The notes beneath the pieces are model-generated. The model searched no databases, had not been told where the DNA came from, and saw only the letters and a program-made list of their open reading frames with translations. A program made the translations under genes and the position numbers. 64,000 nucleotides of DNA from a virus: IMG/VR virus record IMGVR_UViG_3300042503_000838, positions 1-64,000 of that record; one strand, written 5' to 3'. Shown here in pieces: positions 19,753-28,384 of this stretch (position 1 is the first letter of the stretch; every line of letters starts with the position of its first letter).

Positions 19753-19918
19753 ACTTCGTTTCCTCTTGCAGCTTTAGTTGCTCTTTAAGATGCCTAACAA
19801 CTGAAACTTGTCCAGCTGCAAACCAAATTAGTTTCTCTTCCATACTAAGGTCGGGAGACTTATCTGGATAAAGCTGCTCTAAATAAGCAATAATGTCAGA
19901 CTCAATGTAAGGAATCAT
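19739..19918 (-). CDS. 59-aa protein between two coiled-coil genes
   Basis: A short frame beginning MIPYIESDIIAYLEQLYPDK and ending in TKYVSS. Its ATG overlaps the stop of the upstream gene (ATGA at 19915-19918) and its last codons overlap the next ATG by 14 bases, filling the space between two well supported genes. The sequence looks helical with an acidic first half and a basic second half. It is not recognised. The coupled overlaps on both sides are the main evidence that it is real. Confidence 0.7.
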   Translation of the reverse strand: MIPYIESDIIAYLEQLYPDKSPDLSMEEKLIWFAAGQVSVVRHLKEQLKLQEETKYVSS

Positions 19919-20733
19919 ATGTTCAAACCAGTTGGGTTAACGCGACCAGCTGCTGTGCCACCATAGCCTCCAATGCTGGGTCGTGCTGAAATTCGAGTAG
20001 AAGAAACACCAGGCTGACCAATTGTTGTCTTTTTACGTTGAGGTTCTGGTGCTCGCACTGTTGCTGCTGCTTGATCCTGTCTGAATTTTGCAGTAGATGC
20101 CTGCTTACCAATGTTTAAAGCAGTAGCAGTTTCTCGTTTAGTAATTAATTGTTGACGAGCTGTTTCTTCTTTTTGCTTACCAATAAGAGCTTCTGTTTTA
20201 ACTCGTTCAGCTTCAAATTGACCCTTTAAAGTAGCTTGTTCAGTTTCTGCTTGTTTACGTTCTGTTTCTAATTGAGTCTGTAGAGCAACTGATTCTGCTT
20301 TTTGTGCCGCAGTAATTCGTTCACGTTCTGCTACTAATTCAGCTTCAATAGCTGCTGCTTCTGCTTTTTGTGCTGCAGCAATTTGTTCCTGTTCAACACG
20401 AAGTTGTTCTTGAAGTCGAGCTTGTTCAGCTGCTAAAGCTGCTGCATCTGCCCTAGCTTTTGCTTCAATTTCTTGAATTCTTTGCTGTTCTTGTTGTGCT
20501 TGCTGAATTCCAATTTGCTGAGTGTTGAAATATTCCCACGCTTGGTTAAATCCAAACCTTGTATCATTCCTAGCTGAGTTGCGAAGACTTGCTTCTACAG
20601 ATGCAATTTCACCAGCGTTGGGGTTTCTGTATCCCTTTCCAGTGAAAATTTTTGATGATCTGTACTGTTGAAGACTTTGATATTGCTGGCTAGTGGGCCA
20701 CCACTGGTCAAAATACTGATCTTGATTAAGCAT
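19915..20733 (-). CDS. Coiled-coil protein at the start of the virion operon
   Basis: A 272-aa protein with a short globular N-terminus (MLNQDQYFDQWWPTSQQYQS), then a long Ala/Glu/Gln/Arg coiled coil at about 75-200 with a repeated unit (AAQKAEAAAIEAELVAERER). The C-terminal 60 residues are basic and Gly/Ser-rich, ending NPTGLNI. Composition and ending resemble the other coiled-coil protein two genes later, so the two may share a structural role. It lies just downstream of the RNR beta gene with a 26-base gap. Confidence 0.6.
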   Translation of the reverse strand: MLNQDQYFDQWWPTSQQYQSLQQYRSSKIFTGKGYRNPNAGEIASVEASLRNSARNDTRFGFNQAWEYFNTQQIGIQQAQQEQQRIQEIEAKARADAAALAAEQARLQEQLRVEQEQIAAAQKAEAAAIEAELVAERERITAAQKAESVALQTQLETERKQAETEQATLKGQFEAERVKTEALIGKQKEETARQQLITKRETATALNIGKQASTAKFRQDQAAATVRAPEPQRKKTTIGQPGVSSTRISARPSIGGYGGTAAGRVNPTGLNI

Positions 20734-20759
20734 TGTGGCCCTCTAGCGGTTCAGCTACT

Positions 20760-21473
20760 TCAAGCGTAACTTGGGAGATCAGAGTTGCTGGTCTCAAAAA
20801 ACGCTGGCATACGCGCACGTTGGGTTTCAATCAGTCCCTCAGCTTTTCCGCTATACATCAAGCTGTCGCTTTGGTCCAGCCAAAACTGTTTGTCCAGGTA
20901 CTTGTTGTCAGACTTACCCAGGGGTTGCATCACCCAAGCAGCTGTAGCTTTCCTGAGACGATCCAAGGAAGGACTGACAGTAAGACCAAGCTCACGACAT
21001 ACCAAACTGTTGGCCGCAACGTGGACTTGTTCGTCCCTTGAGATGTCGGCGCTTACGGTTCGTAAACCAGCATCACCGTTAAAACGAAAGAACGGGAGGA
21101 GTACAAAGAAAATTGCACGTTCGGCAACCATCGCTTTGAGAATCGGATGATCTGGATGTTCAACCCACGCCTGCCGTAGTCGGAAGGCTTCCTCTTCGGC
21201 TTTCTCGTCAACTCCCAAAGCGTTGGTAATGTATCCCAGCGCAAGATCATGCCGTTCTTCGTCTTTAACGTTGCTTTCAAGAAGCGCACGGGAGGCTTCA
21301 GGAATTTCTTTAGCGCAAGCTTCACTGATGAACTCTCCAACTGGAAGTTCCATGTGGCGGAGGGCGAGAGCCCGGAAGATTGCCTCTTCCGAACCCTCTT
21401 TAAGTTTGCCAGCTGTTGACTGAATTGGAGTCCAGGTGCGCTTACGGGACAGGAGCTTTTGATAAGGAGTCAT
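20760..21473 (-). CDS. Ribonucleotide reductase beta subunit (ferritin-like)
   Basis: The 237-aa protein is helical with paired metal-site motifs: DEERHDLALG in the middle (ExxH type) and SRDEQVHVAANSL later (ExxH type), plus MVAERAIFFVLLPFFRF. These fit a short ferritin-like R2 subunit. It lies directly after an RNR alpha gene, with an ATGA overlap that fixes the start at 21473 rather than at an upstream ATG. Cyanopodovirus RNRs once called class II were later reassigned to class I after such a neighbouring beta subunit was noticed. It would generate the radical for alpha. The radical-site residue cannot be assigned by eye. Confidence 0.75.
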   Translation of the reverse strand: MTPYQKLLSRKRTWTPIQSTAGKLKEGSEEAIFRALALRHMELPVGEFISEACAKEIPEASRALLESNVKDEERHDLALGYITNALGVDEKAEEEAFRLRQAWVEHPDHPILKAMVAERAIFFVLLPFFRFNGDAGLRTVSADISRDEQVHVAANSLVCRELGLTVSPSLDRLRKATAAWVMQPLGKSDNKYLDKQFWLDQSDSLMYSGKAEGLIETQRARMPAFFETSNSDLPSYA

Positions 21474-22915
21474 TCGGCGCAATCGCATTGAGGTTCAGAA
21501 TCTCCCGACAGCAAATTGGCAAGATAATCCTCAACGTTCACATCGCTCAAAGCGGCATAAGCATTGGATTTATCTTGTACGTCAGACATTACTTGAAGAG
21601 AGTAATACAAACTCTTCAAGGGGGAGTTCAACCATCGTGCCATAAATTGACGATCCATGAACGTCATATCGGACCACCAATTCATAGAAATAGCGTGAGC
21701 CATTCCAGTGGAATCCATTAGACGTTGCCACTCACAGTTGAGTTCAAAGAACGTATCCCAACCAACCTCTTCAGCTGTTTCACATTTGGGATTGAACTTA
21801 TAACTTTGAACCCCAAGAGTGGCACTATCACGATCTACATCGCGACTGATGGGCGGAGCAATTTCAGGTGCTGTGGTGAACCCTTCACGATCCATGTAGC
21901 GGTACGCACAAGAGGCTGTAGGAGCCACTGTGAACGCTCGTGACATCTTGTAGTCAGCAGCCACCTTAGAGGCCTCCATAAAGCCCAAAAACAGGGCTTG
22001 AGCGATCTGACCGGCTTTGGTGTCAGCCATACCAACACCGAGGTTCCTGTCACGCATAGCGGCAACAAGTTCCGAATACTTGACGCCTTCAATGGCAAGA
22101 AGGTTGGCAAGCCCAAGGACACCAAGACCAACTTGGTTATCTTTGCGGGTGTAGATATCAGAGTCGTCCACACCAGTCTGTTGGTAAAGCTCACAAAGGA
22201 ACTTCATCCCATCAACAAAAGCTTTAGGAATCTCATCAATCTGAGTGAGACCCAAATTGATGTGAGACAGCAGACAGGTGTCGCGAGACTTGAGCAGAAT
22301 CTCTTGGCAAACGTTGGAGTAAATACGTTCACCGTTCTTATCAAACTGCTTCTTAACAATCCAGACATCACCCTTTCGGGCAGCGGTCATGATTGCGCCT
22401 AGTTTGTTTGGCTCGTTGATAACTTCAGGATCGACATTGACACAACGCTTGATCCAAGGAATACGAGCGCGGTCATAATTAACAAACTCCAAAATGTCAG
22501 GATGGTTTGCGTCAAGATGAGCAACCACCGCACCGTTGCGGTATGTGCCGCCCCTACGGAGGATTTCATTGAACTTGGAGTAGATCTCCATGAACCCACA
22601 AGGACCTGAAGCAACCATTCCGTGGCTGTTTTTGGTGCCTCGGCTACGAAGCTTAGAAAGGTGAATAGCCACCCCTGCACCGTATCGGAGAGCTTTACTA
22701 GCAAACTGCCAAGAGCCTTCCAACCCATCAGGATCCTCATCCATGGTGTCTTCCACCACGAAAACAGTACAACTAACGGGATAACGGCGGGTGGGATTCT
22801 CAATCCAGCTTTCCACCCTCCCGGTCATTGCGATCGCTGGGTTCAGATTCTCCTTCAGTTTCATTGTCGTCAAGGTCGATGTTTTGAATTGCGTTTTGAA
22901 GCGCAGTTTGTACAA
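21470..22915 (-). CDS. Ribonucleotide reductase alpha subunit (short viral class I type)
   Basis: This enzyme reduces ribonucleotides to deoxyribonucleotides for phage DNA. Visible features are VSCTVFVVEDTMDED (first active-site Cys), GAGVAIHLSKLRSRGT, GPCGFMEIYSKFNEILRRGG, the finger-loop triad in NVCQEILL (Asn, Cys, Glu) and a C-terminal CDCAE for thiol exchange. At about 480 aa it is much shorter than bacterial NrdA (about 760) and lacks an ATP cone. The start is uncertain: ATGs at 22915, 22864 and 22828 are possible. The last sits just before TGRVESWIENPTRRYPVSC and overlaps the upstream gene least. Confidence 0.9.
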   Translation of the reverse strand: MYKLRFKTQFKTSTLTTMKLKENLNPAIAMTGRVESWIENPTRRYPVSCTVFVVEDTMDEDPDGLEGSWQFASKALRYGAGVAIHLSKLRSRGTKNSHGMVASGPCGFMEIYSKFNEILRRGGTYRNGAVVAHLDANHPDILEFVNYDRARIPWIKRCVNVDPEVINEPNKLGAIMTAARKGDVWIVKKQFDKNGERIYSNVCQEILLKSRDTCLLSHINLGLTQIDEIPKAFVDGMKFLCELYQQTGVDDSDIYTRKDNQVGLGVLGLANLLAIEGVKYSELVAAMRDRNLGVGMADTKAGQIAQALFLGFMEASKVAADYKMSRAFTVAPTASCAYRYMDREGFTTAPEIAPPISRDVDRDSATLGVQSYKFNPKCETAEEVGWDTFFELNCEWQRLMDSTGMAHAISMNWWSDMTFMDRQFMARWLNSPLKSLYYSLQVMSDVQDKSNAYAALSDVNVEDYLANLLSGDSEPQCDCAE

Positions 22916-23105
22916 AGTCGTTCCACTGCTCTTCAGAAAGTTGAGTCAGTGGTTTCAGCTCTGGGTGCGCTTCATCATCCCATTGAAAGTTGATAAGAGC
23001 TTCACCGGTTTCATCATCCTCATCAACTTCAGCAGATACAAACTGCCAAGCTTCTTGAGGAATCTGAGAAATTAAATCTTCGTAATCAGGAATGTTCGAG
23101 GTCAT
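22800..23105 (-). CDS. Acidic 101-aa hypothetical protein
   Basis: A highly acidic protein (AEVDEDDETGEALINFQWDD) located between the MazG-like gene and RNR alpha. The ATG overlaps the MazG stop (ATGA) and its end overlaps the RNR alpha start region. No family is recognised. Its place suggests a link to nucleotide metabolism, but that is only context. An octamer GCGATCGC, the cyanobacterial HIP1 sequence, lies at 22830-22837 inside it. Confidence 0.65.
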   Translation of the reverse strand: MTSNIPDYEDLISQIPQEAWQFVSAEVDEDDETGEALINFQWDDEAHPELKPLTQLSEEQWNDFVQTALQNAIQNIDLDDNETEGESEPSDRNDREGGKLD

Positions 23106-23455
23106 AGATCATCAAGTTCGGCTGGTTTGTAGTTAGGTCCTTTTTGGACCTTTCCGTTGACTTTGGAAAATGGAAACTTGGAGCAGTTTGAGGTGTAGAT
23201 CCTATCGAAAGCAGTATCAGGATCCACACCCAAGGTATGAAGCAAACCATAAGTGACCCATAGTAGGTCGCAGGCTTCTTTAAGAACGGCTGAACGAGTC
23301 TCATTACGAAACGCGTACATGAGTTCGTAGAACTCTTCCTCGACGTACGTGAGTTGCTTTTCCTGCGCTTCGAGCCACTCATCGTTATCAAGATTGGTTA
23401 GCTGGCCCGCTTTGGACATCCAACTCTTTACCAGTTCCGCATTCGAAGTCAGCAT
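23102..23455 (-). CDS. MazG-like nucleotide pyrophosphohydrolase
   Basis: An all-alpha NTP pyrophosphatase of about 117 aa. The metal site is visible as EEEFYELMYAF (ExxE) followed by KEACDLLWVTYGLL (ExxD), and the C-terminus GKVQKGPNYKPAELDDL is typical of phage members. It hydrolyses nucleoside triphosphates to monophosphates and may tune dNTP or ppGpp pools. I take the ATG at 23455 before LTSNAELVKSW. A longer frame up to 23536 would extend further into the DUF3310 gene with an unrelated leader. Confidence 0.75.
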   Translation of the reverse strand: MLTSNAELVKSWMSKAGQLTNLDNDEWLEAQEKQLTYVEEEFYELMYAFRNETRSAVLKEACDLLWVTYGLLHTLGVDPDTAFDRIYTSNCSKFPFSKVNGKVQKGPNYKPAELDDL

Positions 23456-23717
23456 CGGTTGATTCAAGGATTGAGTTGTACAAGTTCTTGGTGTATTTCT
23501 TGTCCCATTGCTCACTACGTTGAATGAGACGGTCAAGATACCACCGAGCCTTTTTCAAATCTTCAGTACCATTTTTGTGTTGGTACCTAGTTACGTATTT
23601 GATGACGTTGCCTTCAAGAAAATCAAAGGCGTGGCTTTCTATGTAATCAATACATTCAATTACCCCGTCGTCGTAGGCGTAGTGGCTGGGTCTGATTGGA
23701 TCAAAAGTGGTGTCCAT
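23388..23717 (-). CDS. DUF3310 protein
   Basis: The 109-aa protein shows the DUF3310 pattern: RPSHYAYDDGVIECIDYIES, then FLEGNVIKYVTRYQHKNG and EDLKKARWYLDRLIQ. The family is common in phages and its function is unknown. Both ends overlap neighbours (exonuclease upstream, MazG-like downstream), as in a compact early operon. A second member lies at 49.4-49.9 kb. Confidence 0.85.
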   Translation of the reverse strand: MDTTFDPIRPSHYAYDDGVIECIDYIESHAFDFLEGNVIKYVTRYQHKNGTEDLKKARWYLDRLIQRSEQWDKKYTKNLYNSILESTDADFECGTGKELDVQSGPANQS

Positions 23718-24439
23718 AATTGAATTTCATCAAAGAGGTACTCAGTGTCTCTAAGGATGCGGGCTAAGCGAGCTTGTTTAAGAGCCTCTGAAGCACTGAG
23801 GCCCTTCTTTTTGTACTGTTCGACTACAACTCTCCATGCGGTGGTTTCGTCGAAGTCGTCGCTTGAGATGAGCTTTTCTGCTGTTTTTGGTCCAATGCCA
23901 GGACAGCCAGGATAGCCATCAGTGGAATCACCGGTAAGAATCTGACGATAGAAAAAGGCATCAGCTTCGACTTGAAAGATTTGAACAATGTCTCCATCGT
24001 TACTGAGATGAAGTCCGGGGATTTGTTTAAGGTCTTTATCCCCAGACCAGATGACACAGCTGTTTTGATAACGAGTACCAAGGATTCCAAGGATGTCGTC
24101 AGCTTCAAGCCTGTGCCAGCACTCTGAAGGAAACTGTTGCTCAGCCCATCGTCTGATGGCTTTGTACCCTACAGGTTTTCTCCTGTGGTTTCCAGCTCTG
24201 TTGCCTTTGTAGCTGGGTTCAATTTCCTTTCGGAAGTTTTGATCAGCTGTCCAGCAAAGCGTAAACCGATCACACTGTGACTGATTACGTTTGATGTCCA
24301 AAAGCTGGTTAAACATCAACTGAGCTTCCTTGACTGGAAGATGAGTTGTGATGATGTCTGGACACCACTCAATCTCAACCTCACAAGCGGCCACTGTTTG
24401 ATACAGCAGCATATCTGCGTCAAGCAGTAGCCAAGTCAT
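23660..24439 (-). CDS. 5'-3' exonuclease, T7 gp6-like (FEN/PIN family)
   Basis: The 259-aa protein begins TWLLLDADMLLYQTVAA with the first metal-binding Asp. It continues with FRKEIEPSYKGNRAG, the acidic RLEADDILGILGTRY, WSGDKDLKQIPGL and a helix-hairpin-helix GDSTDGYPGCPGIGPKTAEKL. These are hallmarks of flap/5'-3' exonucleases. In T7, gp6 removes RNA primers and degrades host DNA for nucleotides. It lies downstream of DNA polymerase and endonuclease VII in the replication operon. Confidence 0.9.
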   Translation of the reverse strand: MTWLLLDADMLLYQTVAACEVEIEWCPDIITTHLPVKEAQLMFNQLLDIKRNQSQCDRFTLCWTADQNFRKEIEPSYKGNRAGNHRRKPVGYKAIRRWAEQQFPSECWHRLEADDILGILGTRYQNSCVIWSGDKDLKQIPGLHLSNDGDIVQIFQVEADAFFYRQILTGDSTDGYPGCPGIGPKTAEKLISSDDFDETTAWRVVVEQYKKKGLSASEALKQARLARILRDTEYLFDEIQLWTPLLIQSDPATTPTTTG

Positions 24440-24878
24440 CTGCGCCTCCTGTGTCGCAACCTGTTGCTCCTGTGTGGGTTCCTAGCTTATTGACCCTGCC
24501 TAGGTAATCCAGGGCTTTTAGGACACCCTCGATATTGTCCCCAAGCTTGCCGATGCCTGTGTTGCAGTTGTTACATAACCAACCACGGTGCTCCTCGCTG
24601 TTGTGGCAGTGATCCCAATGAAGCTTTTCACTGGTCTTACCGCAGCACTCACAGGGCGTTCCAAGCTCAGGAGTCTTTTGCTGCTTCCGTAAGTGGTAAT
24701 GCTTTCGCATTATCTGGGCGTTACAGGACAAGCACTCAGGACGCCTCCAGGTACCGTTACGACCAAAGAGTTCTACGTCTTTGGTTTGACCGCAAACCTT
24801 ACAGGTCTTAGTGACACTCGGCCCAGTTGGTTCCAATTTTGAATTCCGAATCGATTCCAATACGGAGTCCAAGTTCAT
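24420..24878 (-). CDS. Recombination endonuclease VII-type nuclease
   Basis: Two zinc-ribbon cysteine pairs (KTCKVCGQTK and PECLSCNAQ) precede the endonuclease VII core CECCGKTSEKLHWDHCHNS with EHRGWLCNNCNTGIGKLGDN. The family cuts branched DNA such as Holliday junctions before packaging. The frame is open upstream to 25001, deep inside the polymerase gene. I use the ATG at 24878, which still overlaps the polymerase end by about 70 bases. A TTG nearer the polymerase stop is another option, so the start is weak while the family is clear. Confidence 0.8.
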   Translation of the reverse strand: MNLDSVLESIRNSKLEPTGPSVTKTCKVCGQTKDVELFGRNGTWRRPECLSCNAQIMRKHYHLRKQQKTPELGTPCECCGKTSEKLHWDHCHNSEEHRGWLCNNCNTGIGKLGDNIEGVLKALDYLGRVNKLGTHTGATGCDTGGADDLATA

Positions 24879-26622
24879 CTCCTGCCAAGCCTGAAGACCT
24901 GACCGCAATAGCTCCGAGCTGTTCGGCGAACTCTGGAAGGACTGAGAATTGGATTTCATCGTGAACGTGGGCAAGGAAGGACCAATGTGTGCCGTAGACA
25001 AGACCAGCTTTAGTCAGCTCGTCGTAGCAAGTGTTGTACCAAAGCTTGCTTATGATCGCACCAGCGCTCTGCAAAAGGAAGTTCAGTGCGCTATGTGAGG
25101 ACCGGATTTGTATCTGTCTACCGTCTAAAGCTTTCACAAAGCCTTCATCTTCTGCCTTGGCTACTACACGTTTGGTGAGAGCAGCTAAAGCTGGCATATT
25201 GCGGAAATACTTCTTCTTAAGCTTTGCGCCGTCTTGATTTGTGATAGTACCTAGCTTTTCTGCTCCAGCTCCATACATCAAGGCGTAAAAGAAAGTTTTG
25301 GCTTGATCTCTTGTGGCAAGTCCAGCAGCCTTTTGATTAGCTGTGTGAATGTCACCGTTTAAAACCTCGTTGGCAAACTTGCCGTCATCAAAGGGCCAGA
25401 GGTAGTGCGCTAAACATCGAGCCTCGATCCCACTGAGGTCCACGCCAACCTGTTTGGTAGTTTTCCCTCCCCCAAGGGTTACAGGTCCAAACAAAGCTCG
25501 ACACTCCGGTCCCAGAACTGACCTGACAGCGGGACACTGGGCCATATTGGGGTTGACGTGGCTGCAGCGAGCTGTGGCGCACCCAACAGTAATCACACTG
25601 CCGTGAATCCTGTTGTCGCGTTCCACGAGCTTTAACCAAGCATTGTTACCAGTGCTCAGTTGTCCTAAACGTTTTTGAAGTGTGAGGTGTGAAACAAAAT
25701 CCTCAGCTCCAGGAATCTTCGACAGAACCGTTTCATCGATCTTGGGTTTACCAGTATCGGTAAACTCATCTGGCTTCCACTCCAGATGATTTTGCAGTAT
25801 CCAAGCGATGTGATCACGAGAGTTTGAGTTGAGATCTACGAGGCGACACATTGCTGCGTTGGCTACGTACCCCCTGGTCGCGTTATCTCGCTTGGGTGTA
25901 AAGATCCCTCCGTCAACGAACGGGAACCGTTGTCTCAGTCGTCCGTCAAGAGTATTCAGTTGTTGGTTGATCTCAGCTTCCAACTCCAACGCCCCTTGAA
26001 CGTTGAAGGCAAAACCAGATCGTTCCTGCAGGGAAATGAGCTGCGCAAAACGCATCTCTAGGTCAACGGCACAAGGGATGTCGTCAGCCTTAGGTTGCAA
26101 CCTGTGCCAAAGCTTAACATTTAGTTCAACATCACAAACGCATCGCTCAGCCAACTCTTCAGTCAGTACACTGAAATCCTCAAGACCTGCGTGGCGCTTG
26201 CTATAGCCAAGACGAAAGCCATATGCCTCAAGACTGTGACGACCGTACAGCTGTATCGGCATCCCCTCCCATTTCTTGTTGAAGTCCATATCCAAGATGT
26301 TCGGATACAGCATCCGACAAAGGATAAGAGTGTCAACTAGCTTGCCCTTTGGTTTAAACGTTGGGTATACGTTCTGTACCGCTGGTACGTCGTACTGAAT
26401 AATGTTGTGCCCAATCAGTACGTCCGCATTCTCAAGAAGCGGAATCCACTCTTCAGGGTCTTTGTAGAGGATCGTTTCTTGACCGTTGTGTATTGCACAA
26501 CAGTGGATCTTAGTAACCTCTCTAGTCTTGAGAGCATTGGTCTCCACATCGAACGTTATCGTCGATAAAGACTTTGAGGTTTCTGCTGTAGCAGAAGTCG
26601 AGGAAGTCCTCAACTTGCTCAT
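24808..26622 (-). CDS. Family A DNA polymerase, T7 gp5-like
   Basis: A 3'-5' exonuclease domain starts with ITFDVETNALKT (metal-binding D and E), followed by VLIGHNIIQYDVPAV. The polymerase domain has motif A in VDLSGIEARCLAHYL, motif B in RDQAKTFFYALMYGAG and motif C in HVHDEIQFSV. Tyr occupies the site equivalent to E. coli F762, as in T7, which affects ddNTP discrimination and speed. The frame extends to 26697 with a low-complexity Ser/Thr leader overlapping a small gene. I chose the ATG at 26622. The true start remains uncertain, since T7 gp5 begins almost at the exonuclease motif. Confidence 0.93.
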   Translation of the reverse strand: MSKLRTSSTSATAETSKSLSTITFDVETNALKTREVTKIHCCAIHNGQETILYKDPEEWIPLLENADVLIGHNIIQYDVPAVQNVYPTFKPKGKLVDTLILCRMLYPNILDMDFNKKWEGMPIQLYGRHSLEAYGFRLGYSKRHAGLEDFSVLTEELAERCVCDVELNVKLWHRLQPKADDIPCAVDLEMRFAQLISLQERSGFAFNVQGALELEAEINQQLNTLDGRLRQRFPFVDGGIFTPKRDNATRGYVANAAMCRLVDLNSNSRDHIAWILQNHLEWKPDEFTDTGKPKIDETVLSKIPGAEDFVSHLTLQKRLGQLSTGNNAWLKLVERDNRIHGSVITVGCATARCSHVNPNMAQCPAVRSVLGPECRALFGPVTLGGGKTTKQVGVDLSGIEARCLAHYLWPFDDGKFANEVLNGDIHTANQKAAGLATRDQAKTFFYALMYGAGAEKLGTITNQDGAKLKKKYFRNMPALAALTKRVVAKAEDEGFVKALDGRQIQIRSSHSALNFLLQSAGAIISKLWYNTCYDELTKAGLVYGTHWSFLAHVHDEIQFSVLPEFAEQLGAIAVRSSGLAGDELGLRIGIDSEFKIGTNWAECH

Positions 26623-26764
26623 AGGTGAGATGGTGGATGGAGTCATTGGACTTGAAAAAGGACTGAAGGATTCGCTTTGCAGTTTCGGTTGCAGCAAGGG
26701 CCGTAACCTTTAGCGGATTCATCTCAGACAGATGAACGTCAAAAGTCGGTTTCAAAAGAATCAT
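26522..26764 (-). CDS. Small protein between primase-helicase and DNA polymerase
   Basis: A frame of about 80 aa from an ATG at 26764, inside the end of the primase gene, to a stop inside the polymerase gene. It contains PLKVTALAATETAKRILQSF, HHLTYEQVEDFLDFCYS and a C-terminus CGDQCSQD. The ordinary composition is more protein-like than the Ser/Thr-rich polymerase leader read in the other frame, which suggests that this is the real product of the overlap. Function unknown. The next ATG at 26722 is an alternative start after the primase stop. Confidence 0.55.
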   Translation of the reverse strand: MILLKPTFDVHLSEMNPLKVTALAATETAKRILQSFFKSNDSIHHLTYEQVEDFLDFCYSRNLKVFIDDNVRCGDQCSQD

Positions 26765-28379
26765 CGAATTGTGCGGACTTGATCTTTCCGCTGTTTTTAA
26801 ACTCCAACATTCTGCCTGTTGCTTTGTCATATTTCACGGTCCCGGATACGCCACACCATCCCGTGAATCGATTCTTGAGTACGCGGACAACTGTGCCTTC
26901 ATCGTCATTTTCAGACTGCTGATTTCGCTCAAGGCCGATGCAAATATCGCTAAGTTGACCAATTGCAGCACTGCCACGCAGTTGAGAAAGAGCCGTTTGT
27001 GCTCCATTTTCGTGACCCTTGTCTCCTGTAGGACGGCGTAAGTGTGACACAAGAAGCATTCCGCAGCCAGTCTCTTCAACAAAACTGCGGAGTTTAGTCA
27101 TTGTTTGGTCGATTGCCCTGCGCTCGTCCCCCTGGTCAAGACCGCTAACAAGAATCGATAGGTGGTCAAACACGATCCAACTACACCCGCAGCCAGAAAC
27201 CAAATGACGTATACGGTTAAGCAGAACGGTAGGGTCGAGAGAGCCAAAATGGTCGTACAGAAATAGCCGCCCCGTTCCAAGAGTTCTGTCAAAGGCTTGT
27301 TCGATTTGGTCATCGGTGAAGTGGCCGCGATCAATGTGGACAGGGTAATTAAGCTCCATACCAACGAACCGCCTAGCAGTGCGTCGGATGTTCTCTTCCA
27401 GGGCGACATAACCAACTGTTTCGCCTTGGCGTACCAAAAGGTCATAAGCAATCTCACTGACGAACGTGCTTTTCCCGATTCCAGAACCAGCCGTGATAGT
27501 TATTAGCTCGCCTTTACGCAAGCCGTGTAGCTTCTCGTTAAGGAACTCATAGGGATACTCAGCACTGCTGACCTTCGGATCCTCGAGGACCATCTGAAGC
27601 AGCTTGCTACCGCTCACAATGCCGTCTGGCTCGTACTCAGCAGCAGTCCACACCATCTGCATGATGGCTTTGCTGTTGCCCGCCGTGAGGGCCTCTGAGG
27701 CGTCTTTAAAGCCCTCTACCTTACCGATCTTCCCTCGGCGGGGTGGAAGCAGCTGGATGGCCTTTTTGACGGCTTTCTGGCCGTGCTCATCGTTATCAAA
27801 ACACAGAATGACTTCTTCAAACTTCAGAAGCCAATCGAGATTGTTCCTGATCGACTTTTCCGCAGAGTCAGCACCATTAGGTAGCGACACACAGGGCCAA
27901 CTGCGGCGGGTCTCTGCGTAGGCCAAGCAGTCGTACTCACCTTCAAAGATAACCAGCAGCTTGCCACCACTTCCCCACTTCTCTTGCCCGAGAAACGTAT
28001 TGTCAGGATTGGAGCCGTGTTGGACAAACTGTTTGTTTGGTTTACGAATTTTGTAACCAGTGAGACGACGCTCCTTGTCGTAGATGGGCCAGTAGTAAGC
28101 CTCACTGTCGCCGTAGACCCCCTTAAAATACCCGAATTGCTTGCACGTGGTTTCTGAAATGCCACGGCTAGCAATTCCTTTGTACGTTCCAAGGATTGGC
28201 TCGATTTCATAGCTAACTGATTGGTTCTGTTGCTTAACAGAAGAGGACATAGGGAAAGAACCGGAAAGGTGGTAATTACAACTAGGGGTGTAGCAGTGTT
28301 GCCCACCGTCGTCGTAAAGGGCTACGTTGTCGCGTGATCCACATTTCGGACAGCTGAGTCTGCCGACAACGCGAGACAT
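26739..28379 (-). CDS. Primase-helicase, T7 gp4-like
   Basis: A 546-aa bifunctional enzyme that primes and unwinds at the fork. The N-terminal zinc finger has CPKCGSRDN, then HCYTPSC. The Toprim primase core shows VIFEGEYDCLAY and CFDNDEHGQKA. The RecA-like helicase has Walker A GSGIGKSTF and Walker B-like WIVFDHLSILVSG, then LLVSHLRRP. The ATG at 28379 is chosen because a perfect GGAGGT site lies 6 bases upstream. A further in-frame Met at 28430 has none. That ribosome binding site falls in a hairpin listed separately. Confidence 0.95.
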   Translation of the reverse strand: MSRVVGRLSCPKCGSRDNVALYDDGGQHCYTPSCNYHLSGSFPMSSSVKQQNQSVSYEIEPILGTYKGIASRGISETTCKQFGYFKGVYGDSEAYYWPIYDKERRLTGYKIRKPNKQFVQHGSNPDNTFLGQEKWGSGGKLLVIFEGEYDCLAYAETRRSWPCVSLPNGADSAEKSIRNNLDWLLKFEEVILCFDNDEHGQKAVKKAIQLLPPRRGKIGKVEGFKDASEALTAGNSKAIMQMVWTAAEYEPDGIVSGSKLLQMVLEDPKVSSAEYPYEFLNEKLHGLRKGELITITAGSGIGKSTFVSEIAYDLLVRQGETVGYVALEENIRRTARRFVGMELNYPVHIDRGHFTDDQIEQAFDRTLGTGRLFLYDHFGSLDPTVLLNRIRHLVSGCGCSWIVFDHLSILVSGLDQGDERRAIDQTMTKLRSFVEETGCGMLLVSHLRRPTGDKGHENGAQTALSQLRGSAAIGQLSDICIGLERNQQSENDDEGTVVRVLKNRFTGWCGVSGTVKYDKATGRMLEFKNSGKIKSAQFDDSFETDF

Positions 28380-28384
28380 TAAAA

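Noticed and set aside
22830-22837. HIP1 octamer GCGATCGC as evidence of host origin
   Set aside because: A single 8-base site in 64 kb is near chance. It says nothing about the host alone.
26486-26713. Plus-strand frame opposite the polymerase start
   Set aside because: Shadow of two overlapping minus-strand genes, with no promoter or ribosome binding site.
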